This document shows positions 8,051 to 16,314 of a stretch of 64,000 bases of DNA, one piece after another. This DNA comes from Puniceicoccaceae bacterium 5H (GTDB taxonomy: Bacteria; Verrucomicrobiota; Verrucomicrobiia; Opitutales; Oceanipulchritudinaceae). The translations under genes and the position numbers were made by a program. Position 1 is the stretch's first letter. Each line of letters begins with the position of its first letter. The stretch covers positions 62,001-126,000 of the forward strand of contig WOUP01000003.1 in assembly GCA_009772895.1 (NCBI GenBank), written 5' to 3'. A model generated the notes under the pieces. It was not told the origin of the DNA. It ran no database searches and saw only the letters and a list, made by a program, of their open reading frames with translations.

Positions 8051-8437
8051 CTAGTTCATGACGCGATCCAGCACGAGATCGCTGCCGCCGGCTTTCCTCA
8101 GCTCCTTGTCGAGCAGTTCCTCGACTTCGGTCAGGGTTTGCCCCTTTTCGCTCCCCGTTTGGTGCACGAGCGAGAGCATGGCGACGGTGCCGCCCTGCGG
8201 TAGGGCCAGGGAAACGCGTACGGGGCCTTCGTCGGCCGTTTTCTCCCAGATCAGCGTCGGTGGGCGCGAGGCAATTCGCTTGAACCCTTCCTCCTTCATC
8301 ACGTGTTCGAACGACTGGAGAATCTCTTCGCTCGTCAGCTCGTCGTTGATTTTGAGTGGCTTGTATACGCCAAACCAGGATGCCGAGACTTGCGTGGCAA
8401 AGAGGGCCAGCAAGACAAACAGCGATAAAGGCTTCAT
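8051..8437 (-). CDS. Small exported protein of unknown function
   Basis: 128 residues. The start at 8437 is chosen because it opens a clear signal peptide (MKPLSLFVLLALFATQVSAS); an in-frame extension upstream adds 27 residues that look non-coding. The mature protein is mixed alpha/beta (LTSEEILQSFEHVMKEEGFK, then PVRVSLALPQGGTVAMLSL) and ends in a charged helix. Family not recognised. It lies 91 bases upstream of the FAD enzyme on the same strand and might be co-transcribed. Confidence 0.7.
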   Translation of the reverse strand: MKPLSLFVLLALFATQVSASWFGVYKPLKINDELTSEEILQSFEHVMKEEGFKRIASRPPTLIWEKTADEGPVRVSLALPQGGTVAMLSLVHQTGSEKGQTLTEVEELLDKELRKAGGSDLVLDRVMN

Positions 8438-8661
8438 GATCGTGGTGCTAGTGCTTGATTTGGAGATAATAGGGCAGCTTAACCTGCCTGCAATATCGGT
8501 CGAAAACGTCATCTCCAAAGGGGGAATTCACCTCCCAGGCTAAAACGATCGGCCTGTTCTCGCAAGCAACGGGGTCGTATTCCCTTGTAACGCCGCGATA
8601 ACGCATTTCAAGGGCTAAGGACCGTGGGCAGGCAAAAAAGACGCCCGCTACTATCGGGACG

Positions 8662-8688
8662 AAAAAAAGCTCAGGCGGACCTGAGCTT
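8662..8688 (-). terminator. Rho-independent terminator of the ACP gene
   Basis: AAGCTCAGG (8667-8675) and CCTGAGCTT (8680-8688) form a 9-bp stem with a CGGA loop. On the minus strand the stem is followed by a run of seven T, about 30 bases past the ACP stop. Confidence 0.88.
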
Positions 8689-8717
8689 GGAAAAATGGGG
8701 GTAAACTGGGGATAGGG

Positions 8718-8984
8718 CTAGGCGCCTGCCGCTTCTTTGGCGTTGAATTTGGGCGTGAGGTATTCCGCGCAGCTGTCCAAAGTCGCCAGTTGGGGGTAAT
8801 CCTCTTCCGGGACTTCGATACCGTGCTGCTTGCGCAGTTCCATCACGATGTCCAGAAAATCCATGGAGTCGAGATCGAGCTGGTCGCGCAGGCGCACCTC
8901 AGGCTTCACCTCGCTCAGGTCCTCATCGGGAGCGATTTCGGCAATGATGTCGAGGACCACCTGTTTGCACTCTTCTTTGGTCAT
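8718..8984 (-). CDS. Acyl carrier protein
   Basis: 88-residue acidic four-helix carrier. Ser40 in LDLDSMDFLDI is the 4'-phosphopantetheine attachment site. The sequence departs from housekeeping AcpP (normally DSLD with a following TVELVM), which fits a pathway-specific carrier. It forms its own transcription unit with a strong terminator. The nearby ketoacyl synthase (4.07 kb) and CrtI-like FAD enzyme (6.5 kb) are candidate partners, though they are not in one operon. The C-terminal tail FNAKEAAGA is probably disordered. Confidence 0.9.
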   Translation of the reverse strand: MTKEECKQVVLDIIAEIAPDEDLSEVKPEVRLRDQLDLDSMDFLDIVMELRKQHGIEVPEEDYPQLATLDSCAEYLTPKFNAKEAAGA

Positions 8985-9175
8985 AATCCGGTCAACGATT
9001 ATGGATCACCCCAGCTCGTGCAACCTTTTTCGGGCTCGCGCCCCTGCCCTTCGAATGCTACCTTTTGGTCAAGGCTTTTGCGGCCGAAAATCTGTTTTGG
9101 TACTCAACTACAGAAGTTTTATTCCGATTTTGGCAGAATCACCTATAGAAGTCGTATCTTTACGACCTCCATCTC

Positions 9176-9466
9176 ATGGATTCGGTCTCTCACAACGCAT
9201 ACAATCTCGAGGAGCCGCGCGAGCGCTACGCAGTGGATTCCCTCATCAAGATTTTCGGGCCGCGCAAGGGAAGAGATGTGTGGCGTCAGGTTTGTGAGTC
9301 GTGCGGTTTTCATGAACCGCGACAGGAGTTGAGTGCTGCTCAGCTTTCAACGGTGGCAGACCGTATGTGCCGGGAGAGCGGCTTGTTAAACGTCGTAGGT
9401 CAATCACTACGGATACGTTTGATGGTTTACACGCACGTCACTTCAGACTACACCTCCAAACCGTAA
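9176..9466 (+). CDS. Small protein of unknown function, coupled to GAF-domain gene
   Basis: 96 residues with no recognised domain. It is mostly helical, with a CESCGFHEP segment that could bind metal or be incidental. Support for coding comes from its junction: its TAA overlaps the ATG of the GAF gene (TAATG at 9464-9468), typical of translational coupling. Two near-identical decamers, CTACAGAAGT and CTATAGAAGT, lie in the roughly 70 bases upstream. Confidence 0.6.
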   Translation: MDSVSHNAYNLEEPRERYAVDSLIKIFGPRKGRDVWRQVCESCGFHEPRQELSAAQLSTVADRMCRESGLLNVVGQSLRIRLMVYTHVTSDYTSKP

Positions 9467-9969
9467 TGAGTCCCGATCCTCTGCATGATGATGCCCGCCT
9501 CGAAGCTATTGCGCGCCTTCGACTCTTTGAGCCTGAAGTGCGTGGAATGCTCGAACGCTATGCCAGGGATGCCGCCGAAAGGCTCGAGCTGCCCTTGGGG
9601 CTGGTGTCGATCGTCTTGGACGAGGCGCAATATTTTGCGGCGAGTCACGGTCTGCCCGAAGGCTGGCTGCGGGAGGTGCAAGGCACGCCGGTCGAGTGGT
9701 CCTTCTGCCGCTATGAGGTGGAAGACGACGCGCCTTTTGTGGTGGCAGATGCCACGCAGCACCCGCGGACGAAGGACAATCCGCTCGTGCGCCTCGACGG
9801 GATCCGTTGCTATGCGGGCTATCCTCTGCGCACTTCGGACGGGTATGTCATCGGCAGTTTTTGCGTGATCGGCCCTGATCCCCACGAATTCGGGGAAGAG
9901 GACATCGAATTGCTGCGCGGGATGGCCGCAGAAGTCATGCAAGTCCTCGAAAAGCGCGCGGGCTACTGA
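9466..9969 (+). CDS. GAF-domain protein
   Basis: 167 residues, essentially one GAF domain (about 25-160): LPLGLVSIVLDEAQYFAASH, a conserved PVEWSFCRYEV segment, FVVADATQHPRTKDNPLV and GYVIGSFCVIGPDPHEF. This is the stand-alone GAF type often found with sensor kinases or cyclic-nucleotide enzymes and likely binds a small ligand or responds to redox state. The start at 9466 is set by overlap with the upstream stop; a longer in-frame extension lies inside the upstream gene. It overlaps the end of the convergent RES gene by 7 bases. Confidence 0.83.
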   Translation: MSPDPLHDDARLEAIARLRLFEPEVRGMLERYARDAAERLELPLGLVSIVLDEAQYFAASHGLPEGWLREVQGTPVEWSFCRYEVEDDAPFVVADATQHPRTKDNPLVRLDGIRCYAGYPLRTSDGYVIGSFCVIGPDPHEFGEEDIELLRGMAAEVMQVLEKRAGY

Positions 9970-10682
9970 TCCTGCCCCAGATCGATCGGCTCCACCTGAT
10001 CGATGCTCTGGCTCTCTGGATTCCAGTGAAAGGCCAGGGCCGGACCCAGCGTGGGCAGCGTCAGAGCGTCGGGCCGAAAGACGGCGACGCATTCACCCCA
10101 TTCGCGCCGTACGCTGCGGTAGAGCACACCGGCGGCGCCCCCTTCGCGCAGCAGCCGCGCGTAGGCCTGCGCTGGCTGGTAGCGTTGCGGATTGGAGTCA
10201 AACAGGGGGGCGAATTCCGGTGGGCGCAAGTCGTGCAGGGGCGCGCGGATCTGGTTGACGATGACGCGCATCTGCAGGTCTGTCGCACTGGCGGGCGTCC
10301 GCCGCAGCCAGCGCTCAAAGCGGAAACGTGCCTCGGCCAGCGCGGTTTCCATCGATTCCGCCGCGTAGTAGACCCCGTAGCTGCCATCGCTGAAGCGGCT
10401 GGGGCAGAGGGGCGAAAGGTGGGTAAACGCCTGCATCGCGGGCTCCGCTTCAGGGCCGATCAGGCGTTGTCCGCGCGGCACGCGCTGCAGGTCGCCCGCC
10501 TCTTCCAGCCGCGAGGGATGCGTCAAGCTGTCGATCGCGGCCGCCATTTCGATCTCGGCCGCGCCATGGTGATAGCCGTCGGAGAGGTTCTGGGTGGGGA
10601 TGCGCGCCGGCACCACCCAATAGGCCCGGCGCCACATCACGCTCACGGTCTCGGGGGTAGGAAAGGTGGGGGCGGCGTCCAT
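9963..10682 (-). CDS. RES-domain toxin (NAD+-consuming)
   Basis: 239 residues. RES toxins degrade NAD+ or ADP-ribosylate targets. The domain signatures are visible: the Arg of MWRRAYWVV near the N-terminus, the Glu in SRFSDGSYGVYYAAESMETA followed by LAEARFRFE, and the Ser of GVLYRSVR. It follows its antitoxin gene by 24 bases on the same strand, the normal order for this family (Xre/MbcA antitoxin first). It is somewhat longer than typical members (150-230 residues). Confidence 0.88.
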   Translation of the reverse strand: MDAAPTFPTPETVSVMWRRAYWVVPARIPTQNLSDGYHHGAAEIEMAAAIDSLTHPSRLEEAGDLQRVPRGQRLIGPEAEPAMQAFTHLSPLCPSRFSDGSYGVYYAAESMETALAEARFRFERWLRRTPASATDLQMRVIVNQIRAPLHDLRPPEFAPLFDSNPQRYQPAQAYARLLREGGAAGVLYRSVRREWGECVAVFRPDALTLPTLGPALAFHWNPESQSIDQVEPIDLGQDQ

Positions 10683-10706
10683 GGGAGAGGGCGAGAAAGG
10701 ACAGGC

Positions 10707-11114
10707 TCAGGCGCTCCGCCAGGCATCGAGGTAGGCGCGCACTTCGGCCAATCGCACGAGACTGCCCGTCAGCATGTAGTCCAGCACGCTGCGTTCGTGG
10801 AAGGGGCCGCCGCGCTGGACCTCCCGCAGCCAGGAGCCCGCACGTTCGGCGCTGCCGAGCAGCAGCAGCAGGTTTTGGTGGATGCCGATGATGAAGGAGA
10901 TGCGCTCCATCAGGTCGCGGTTCAGTTTGAGGGCCGGCACCTGACGGTATTTGGTCAGTGTATTGCGCGCGATGCCGCCCAGCAGGACGCGTTGTTCATG
11001 GGCGTTGAGCTGCCAATCGCTGGCGATGCCGAAGAACCCCTGCAGGGCCACCCGCCCCGCCTCCGGAGTCGAGAGGTTCAGGGGTGCATGCGTGCGTTCG
11101 AGCAGGCTGGCCAT
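10707..11114 (-). CDS. Xre/MbcA/ParS-family antitoxin
   Basis: 135 residues. It has the helical Xre-like N-terminal part and the C-terminal toxin-binding domain of this antitoxin family (RISFIIGIHQNLLLLLGSAE, then SVLDYMLTGSLVRLAEVRAYLD). In known pairs it neutralises the RES toxin by covering its NAD+ pocket and represses its own promoter. Promoter and operator should lie in 11115-11188. Confidence 0.87.
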   Translation of the reverse strand: MASLLERTHAPLNLSTPEAGRVALQGFFGIASDWQLNAHEQRVLLGGIARNTLTKYRQVPALKLNRDLMERISFIIGIHQNLLLLLGSAERAGSWLREVQRGGPFHERSVLDYMLTGSLVRLAEVRAYLDAWRSA

Positions 11115-11188
11115 GAGTCCGCAATCTTGAAATGCCCGCCGCGCGGGGCAAGCTCAATGCGGTGTGGAGCGACCTGGGTGGTTAAGCG

Positions 11189-11216
11189 AAAAAGGCCGGC
11201 CACCCGGGCCGACCTT
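11189..11216 (-). terminator. Rho-independent terminator of the amylase gene
   Basis: AAGGCCGGCC (11192-11201) pairs with GGCCGACCTT (11207-11216), with one G-U pair. On the minus strand it is followed by a short T run. Confidence 0.7.
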
Positions 11217-11242
11217 AAGCGCTCATGCGTTGGAGGGGATCT

Positions 11243-12463
11243 TTACTGTCCCCAGACGGCGTAGTTGTTGCCGCTGGTGAGCAAGGTCCAGCCGCTGCCC
11301 GGAGACCAGCTGCCGGTGCCGATCTTCACCGCGACGTGTCCGTCGATAATCGCCGCATACACGTCGGCTGTCGCCTGTTGCACACTGATGGTGCTGGTGC
11401 TGCTGATCCCGTATTGTTTGCGGATCGAGACCAGGCTCTTGATCTCGTTCTTGAGACCCCAGTCGAAGTAGTGGTCCCAAAAGACGCAGGGAATGCCTGG
11501 ATGAGTGAGAATATAGGCGTAGCCTTCCATCACGCGCCCGCTGGGAAAGGGCCAATGGGCCTGAGTGCTGCCCGTATCGTGATTGTCGATGAAGGTGACG
11601 GAGCGTGCCGGCCACCAGCCGATGGCGCCGGGCACGCTGCCCATCCGCCAGAGCTCGTTACGCTCCAGCGCCAACTGCAGTTGCCACTTTGTGGTGAAGT
11701 CAAACACGCAGCTGGTGCCGTTGGTTGCGTCGATCCAGTCCATCAGGATCTGGCGATGGTAGTTCGTATCCGGGTAGCTCGCGTAGTAGTCGCCCGTGAT
11801 GTCGGGCCAGTATTCGCCGACCGAGAAGTAGGGGCTGGTGGCGTTGTTGTATTGCAGGTTGTAATAACCGTCGTAACCTTTGACGTAATCGTAGCGCCAG
11901 CCGTCGAAGCCGATAGAATTCTTGAGCCAGTTCATCCACGCTTTGAGGTCGTTCTGGACGGTTCCATTGGTGTGGTCGAGGTCGCGGCCCGCGCCGTAGC
12001 CGTCTCCGGTGTCGTAGCTGCCGGTGGCACCGCTCCACTCGTCGTTGCTGGCCACCGACCATGAGCCCCAGGAGGGGTTGGTGAAGTCGGCCCAGTCCGT
12101 CGTGCCGACCCGGTGGTTGATCACGATGTCGGCGATCACTTCGATGCCGCGGCTGTTCAGGGCGTTGATGGTGCTGATGAGTTCGGACTGGGAGCCATAG
12201 CTGCTGTCGAGGTCGTAGAGCTCACGCGGAAGATAGCCGTTGGCCGAGGCCGAGTCGCTGGGAGGCGGCAGCCAGATCATGTCAAACTGGGCGCTCTGCA
12301 GCTCGTTGGCGTTGTTCTGGACGATCTGGTACCAATCATAGTTCTGGGATTCCCAGTTGAATCCCTGGATGAGAACATCCGTGTCCTGCCAGGCCGAGAC
12401 AAGGCTGGCAAAGGAGAGCAAGGGCAGGGCAAGCATCTGCCCGAGACGTGCGATACACTTCAT
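11243..12463 (-). CDS. Secreted alpha-amylase, GH13, plant/archaeal-like subfamily
   Basis: 406 residues; hydrolyses internal alpha-1,4 bonds of starch or glycogen. A signal peptide covers about 1-24 ([12 protein letters not shown]). The TIM barrel carries region I DIVINHR, nucleophile Asp192 in [10 protein letters not shown], acid/base Glu217 in SVGEYWPD and the third Asp296 in [10 protein letters not shown]. The compact size, DYVKGY motif and small C-terminal beta domain ([16 protein letters not shown]) match the plant and hyperthermophile type (GH13_6/7-like). It is a single-gene unit with its own terminator. It may supply maltodextrins that feed the glucan pathway encoded at 36-39 kb (inference). 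Confidence 0.92.
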   Translation of the reverse strand: MKCIARLGQMLALPLLSFASLVSAWQDTDVLIQGFNWESQNYDWYQIVQNNANELQSAQFDMIWLPPPSDSASANGYLPRELYDLDSSYGSQSELISTINALNSRGIEVIADIVINHRVGTTDWADFTNPSWGSWSVASNDEWSGATGSYDTGDGYGAGRDLDHTNGTVQNDLKAWMNWLKNSIGFDGWRYDYVKGYDGYYNLQYNNATSPYFSVGEYWPDITGDYYASYPDTNYHRQILMDWIDATNGTSCVFDFTTKWQLQLALERNELWRMGSVPGAIGWWPARSVTFIDNHDTGSTQAHWPFPSGRVMEGYAYILTHPGIPCVFWDHYFDWGLKNEIKSLVSIRKQYGISSTSTISVQQATADVYAAIIDGHVAVKIGTGSWSPGSGWTLLTSGNNYAVWGQ

Positions 12464-12759
12464 ATTAGGGGTGTTTCAGGTTCTACAGTTATAGGGAGAG
12501 CGGGGTGCATACGTTCACCTGTTTCCAATGCGTGGAGCATGGGTAAATGAGGGACGCGCAGAGCGGGGAGTCTCCGCCAGGGGTGCAGGGCCTCCGACCT
12601 GCTGGATCAGGGGTGGGGAGGGAGGCGACTCAGTCGTGAACGTTGCGTATGGTTGAAGCTTAACCAGAGGATGCAGCGTGGGTCAACCGGTCGAATGCCA
12701 CATCAAAGAAGCGTCACAGGATTCCAGGTTTCTCGACGGGTGCGCAGGCGCCTGAGCGC

Positions 12760-13950
12760 TTACGACTTCAGCGCCAGGTCTTCGGCGTCGGTCGTTTCGT
12801 GGCCGTGCTCGAGGTATTTGCGCTTCACCAGGCGCCAGGCCACGACGAAGAAAGCCGTGAGCGGGATCGCGAGGATCATGCCCAGCAAGCCGTTGAGTGC
12901 CACGCCCCAGAAGAAGATCGCGATGATGATCGTCAGCGGGTGCAGCCCCGTGCTTTCGCCCATGATGCGCGGGGTCAGCACGTAGCCCTCGAGCATCTGC
13001 ACCGCGACGAAGATGCCGAGCGAGATGCCCATCAGTGCCAGGCCGCCATCGGGCTGGAAAAAGGCGGTCGGCAGCACCGTGCCGAGGCCGATGATGGTGC
13101 CGAAGTAGGGGATGATGTTGAGCAGGCCGCTGAGCAGCCCCAGCACGAGACCGAATTTTACCCCCGCCACGGAAAAGCCGATCCCCATCAGGATCCCCAT
13201 GATCAGGCCGATCAGCAGCTGCCCGCGGAAAAAAGCGACCATGCTGTTGGCGAACTCGCGCAGCAGAAAGATCGCGTCCTCCCGCCAGTCCTGCCGGATG
13301 AAGCTTAGCTGATTGTTGAGGTCGGCGCCGGGATCGCGGTCGGTCTTGAGAAAAAAGAAGAGGTAGACGGGAATGATCGCCACGCCCGCCATCAGGCTGA
13401 AGAACGAACCGGTCCAGCTGCCGAGTTGATTGACGGCCGGCAGGGTGAGCCGCGCCAGTTGCGCCGCGTAGTCCCCGAGAGTCGAGCCGAGTTTGGTCGC
13501 CAGCTCGCGGTCCACGTTTTCCTGCAGAAAGGCCACCACGCTCGGGTAATGCCGGGCGAGGAAGCTGCGGGCGTTTTCGACCATTTGCGGCAGGTAGTCC
13601 GCAAACGCCAGCGTCTGGCGGATCATCTCGGGCAAGACGAGGGCCACCACCGCGAGCGTCGTCACCAGCACCAGCACGTAGATGAGCACAATGGCCGTCA
13701 GTCGCGACAGGCTGAGCCGTCGTTGCAGCCAGAGCGCGAGCGGGCGCAGCATCAGCGCGAGAATGCCGGCGGCGGCCAACGGCCAGAGCACGCTGGAAAA
13801 GGTCTGCACGAAGGCTCGCAGCAAGAGGAAGATGCCGGTGAAAAAGGCCCCGATCATCGCCACCGCCAGCAGGGCCAGCGCAATCCCTACCAGTCGACGT
13901 TGCCAGGACGAGAGCAGGGGTGGGCGAGGGATCGCGGGTTCAGACGACAT
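12760..13950 (-). CDS. AI-2E family transporter (PerM-like membrane protein)
   Basis: 396 residues. The first two transmembrane segments lie at about 20-75, then a soluble stretch with LPQMVENARSFLARHYPSVV, and five or so further segments including GILMGIGFSVAGVKFGLVLG and GLLNIIPYFGTIIGLGTVLP, the family signature. The C-terminus WGVALNGLLGMILAIPLTAF also fits. Members export autoinducer-2 or act as ion antiporters, and the substrate cannot be told from sequence. The start at 13950 is preferred to one 14 codons upstream because the added residues lack conservation. The C-terminal tail is charged. Confidence 0.88.
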   Translation of the reverse strand: MSSEPAIPRPPLLSSWQRRLVGIALALLAVAMIGAFFTGIFLLLRAFVQTFSSVLWPLAAAGILALMLRPLALWLQRRLSLSRLTAIVLIYVLVLVTTLAVVALVLPEMIRQTLAFADYLPQMVENARSFLARHYPSVVAFLQENVDRELATKLGSTLGDYAAQLARLTLPAVNQLGSWTGSFFSLMAGVAIIPVYLFFFLKTDRDPGADLNNQLSFIRQDWREDAIFLLREFANSMVAFFRGQLLIGLIMGILMGIGFSVAGVKFGLVLGLLSGLLNIIPYFGTIIGLGTVLPTAFFQPDGGLALMGISLGIFVAVQMLEGYVLTPRIMGESTGLHPLTIIIAIFFWGVALNGLLGMILAIPLTAFFVVAWRLVKRKYLEHGHETTDAEDLALKS

Positions 13951-14104
13951 ACTGTCCCAAGATGGTGATGGCGTGCGCTTTGTCGACACCAAGCGGAGGC
14001 GCAGGAGTATAAAAGAAGACGTCGATTGGAAGCGCAGCCAGGCGTTGGTGAAATTTGAGCGTTGAATCCGCCTTCGTTATCTTTGTTTCCTTCTGTTTTC
14101 AGAC

Positions 14105-15460
14105 ATGTCTCTCTCCTCCCAACCCCGCGCCACGGTGCACACGCTCGGCTGCCGCCTCAATCAGGCGGAGAGCCAGCTGCTGCGCGACCGCCTGGAGCGC
14201 GAGGGCTATACGGTCGTGCCATGGGGGCAGCCGGCGGACCTCGGCATCATCAATACCTGCACCGTTACGCGAGAGGCCGATGCCAAGTGCCGCAAGACGA
14301 TCCGCCAGTTCATCCAGCGCAACCCCCACGCGTTCACCGCGGTGATCGGCTGCTATTCGCAGATGGGGGCCAAGGCCATCGCAGAGATCGAGGGCGTCGA
14401 TCTCATCGTGGGCAATCAGGACAAGCTGAGCGTGATCGAGCACGCGCGGCTGGGCAAGAGCGAGCGCCCGGTCATCCTGCGTGAGCGCATCAGCGCGGCG
14501 GATTTTGCCATCACCTTCGTCGGCGACCTGCCTTCGACCCTGCGCGCCAACCTCAAGATCCAGGACGGCTGCGACTTCTATTGCAGCTTCTGCATCATCC
14601 CTACCGCCCGGGGGCGGGCGCGTTCGCGGGACTGGGAAAACACGTTGGCCGAAGCGCGTGAGCTGGCGGCCAACGGCGTGCGTGAGGTCGTGCTGACCGG
14701 CGTGAACATCGGCACCTATCATTCGCAGGGCCACGATCTGGTCGCTCTCGTGGACGCATTGGACACGATCGAGGGGCTGGACCGCGTCCGTATTTCCAGT
14801 ATCGAACCCACCACGGTCGAGCTGGCGTTGCTCGATCGCATGGCCGATCCGGCCCACGCCCTGGTGCCCTACCTGCACCTGCCCTTGCAGAGCGGTAGCG
14901 ACCCCGTGCTGCAGCGGATGCGCCGCAAATACTCCGTGGCCGAATATGCCGCCTTTGTGGCCGAGGCGCGGCGCCGGGTGCCCGACTTGTGCCTGGGCAC
15001 GGACATTCTGGTGGGTTCGGATGGCGAGACCGCGGCGCATTTCCAGGAAACCTGCGACTTTTTCTGGCAGCAGCCCTTTGCCTACTGCCACGTCTTTCCC
15101 TACTCGGAGCGGGAGGGCACGCTGGCGGTGAAGCGTCAGCGAAACGACCCCGCCTGTGTGGTGCCGGTGGAGGAACGTCAGCAGCGCGTAGCTCGCCTGC
15201 GTCGCCTCAGTGCGGCCAAGCGGCACGACTACGATGCGGGCTACCTTGGCGAGACGGTCGAGATCCTGGTGGAGCAACCGCGTGATGGCCTCTGGCCCGG
15301 TTATACGGCCAACTACGTGCGCGTGTTGGCGCAGGCGGATGCTTCCTTCGGCGATCTGCGCAACCAGCTGGTGCGAGTCCGCCTCGAGCGTCTGAGCGCA
15401 GACTTTGCGGAGGGCACCGTGGTGGAAGTGGTCGGGCGTCCGGTCGCGGCGGCGGTGTAG
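14105..15460 (+). CDS. mtaB: tRNA t6A37 methylthiotransferase MtaB
   Basis: 451-residue radical SAM enzyme that adds a methylthio group to N6-threonylcarbamoyladenosine-37 of tRNA. The N-terminal UPF0004 domain has three cluster Cys residues (Cys16 in HTLGCRLNQAE, NTCTVT and IGCYSQ). The radical SAM cluster is CDFYCSFC, with Cys156, Cys160 and Cys163. Further family motifs are HLPLQSGSDPVLQRMRR and the DILVGSDGE segment; a C-terminal TRAM-like domain ends the protein. HTLGCRLNQ distinguishes MtaB from MiaB and RimO. It functionally complements the Sua5-type gene at 40.9 kb, which makes the t6A precursor. Confidence 0.95.
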   Translation: MSLSSQPRATVHTLGCRLNQAESQLLRDRLEREGYTVVPWGQPADLGIINTCTVTREADAKCRKTIRQFIQRNPHAFTAVIGCYSQMGAKAIAEIEGVDLIVGNQDKLSVIEHARLGKSERPVILRERISAADFAITFVGDLPSTLRANLKIQDGCDFYCSFCIIPTARGRARSRDWENTLAEARELAANGVREVVLTGVNIGTYHSQGHDLVALVDALDTIEGLDRVRISSIEPTTVELALLDRMADPAHALVPYLHLPLQSGSDPVLQRMRRKYSVAEYAAFVAEARRRVPDLCLGTDILVGSDGETAAHFQETCDFFWQQPFAYCHVFPYSEREGTLAVKRQRNDPACVVPVEERQQRVARLRRLSAAKRHDYDAGYLGETVEILVEQPRDGLWPGYTANYVRVLAQADASFGDLRNQLVRVRLERLSADFAEGTVVEVVGRPVAAAV

Positions 15461-15510
15461 GCAGGCGCTTCGCCATTGCGTATGCCGGTGCGAGCCACTA
15501 GACCCGCATT

Positions 15511-16224
15511 ATGAAACGCTTGCTGCCGCTTATCGCCCTGCTGGTGACGCCCTTGATTTTTGCCCAGGGGGTGAAGATGCGTCCGGACCGGATTCAGCTG
15601 AAAATGGAGCCGTATATCAGCACGGAAGGGCCCACCCTCGACGTTGGCACCTACAGCGATGGCCTCGAGCAGAAGGACGAGCAGGCGTTTCTCGGGACGA
15701 TCGGCGAGATGAAGGCGCACTGGGACGAGCTCTCGGCCATCCAGATCTATGCGGCGGCTGTGCGGCTCTACAATGAGGGCTACCGGGACGCGAGCGTGGA
15801 GTGGTTTTATGCAGGCCAGCTGCGCTCCCGCCTGCTGAACGCCATGATCGACACCGAAGCTCTGCCGGAAAAGAGCCTCGGCGATGAAACCTTTCAGATG
15901 CTCAAGGCTCACCGCGCCTTTTACGAGGTGGTGGGGCCGTTTATCAACGGCTATGCGTTTGGTGACATCGACCAGTTGATCGAGACGCTGAAGCAGGTCA
16001 AGACCAGCGCGCCGGACGCCGCGGCGGTCGCCAAAATCTACAGCGACTTGCCCCTCATCCCCGAGGAGGAGCGCGCACAGCGCATTCAGGACGTGCTCGA
16101 TGGCATGGACGCCTTCATCCAGCAGGTCGATCAAAACCGCGAGGTCATCCGCCAGCAGCGCGAGAAGACGGGGGAGGACAAGAAGTTCGACTTGTCGAGC
16201 AAAGCTTTGCCTGACGGAATTTAG
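15511..16224 (+). CDS. Exported protein of unknown function
   Basis: 237 residues. A signal peptide covers about 1-19 (MKRLLPLIALLVTPLIFAQG). The mature part is helical, with YNEGYRDASVEWFYAGQLR, a pattern seen in small exported proteins of unknown function, and a charged coiled C-terminal helix (QQVDQNREVIRQQREKTGED). It starts 50 bases after mtaB on the same strand and may share its transcript. No enzyme motif is visible. Confidence 0.75.
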   Translation: MKRLLPLIALLVTPLIFAQGVKMRPDRIQLKMEPYISTEGPTLDVGTYSDGLEQKDEQAFLGTIGEMKAHWDELSAIQIYAAAVRLYNEGYRDASVEWFYAGQLRSRLLNAMIDTEALPEKSLGDETFQMLKAHRAFYEVVGPFINGYAFGDIDQLIETLKQVKTSAPDAAAVAKIYSDLPLIPEEERAQRIQDVLDGMDAFIQQVDQNREVIRQQREKTGEDKKFDLSSKALPDGI

Positions 16225-16237
16225 ACAGTCTTCCGAA

Positions 16238-16267
16238 ATGCCGGCGTTAGGTATCAGGAATCCTGAT
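16238..16267. repeat. Copy 1 of a short palindromic repeat
   Basis: Contains ATCAGG-AAT-CCTGAT (16253-16267), a perfect 15-base palindrome with a 3-base centre. The preceding bases ATGCCGGCGTTAGGTATCAGG resemble copy 3 at 24999-25028. It lies 48 bases before the sodium symporter start and could act as an operator or a mobile palindrome. Confidence 0.5.
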
Positions 16268-16314
16268 TTTGAACTGGTATTCGCGTTGCGGCGCCCTACG
16301 CTGACGCGGCAAGC

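Noticed and set aside
9100-9170. Lux-box-like element from the paired CTAYAGAAGT decamers
   Set aside because: They are direct repeats, not a 20-base inverted repeat, and no LuxR-type regulator is in the window.
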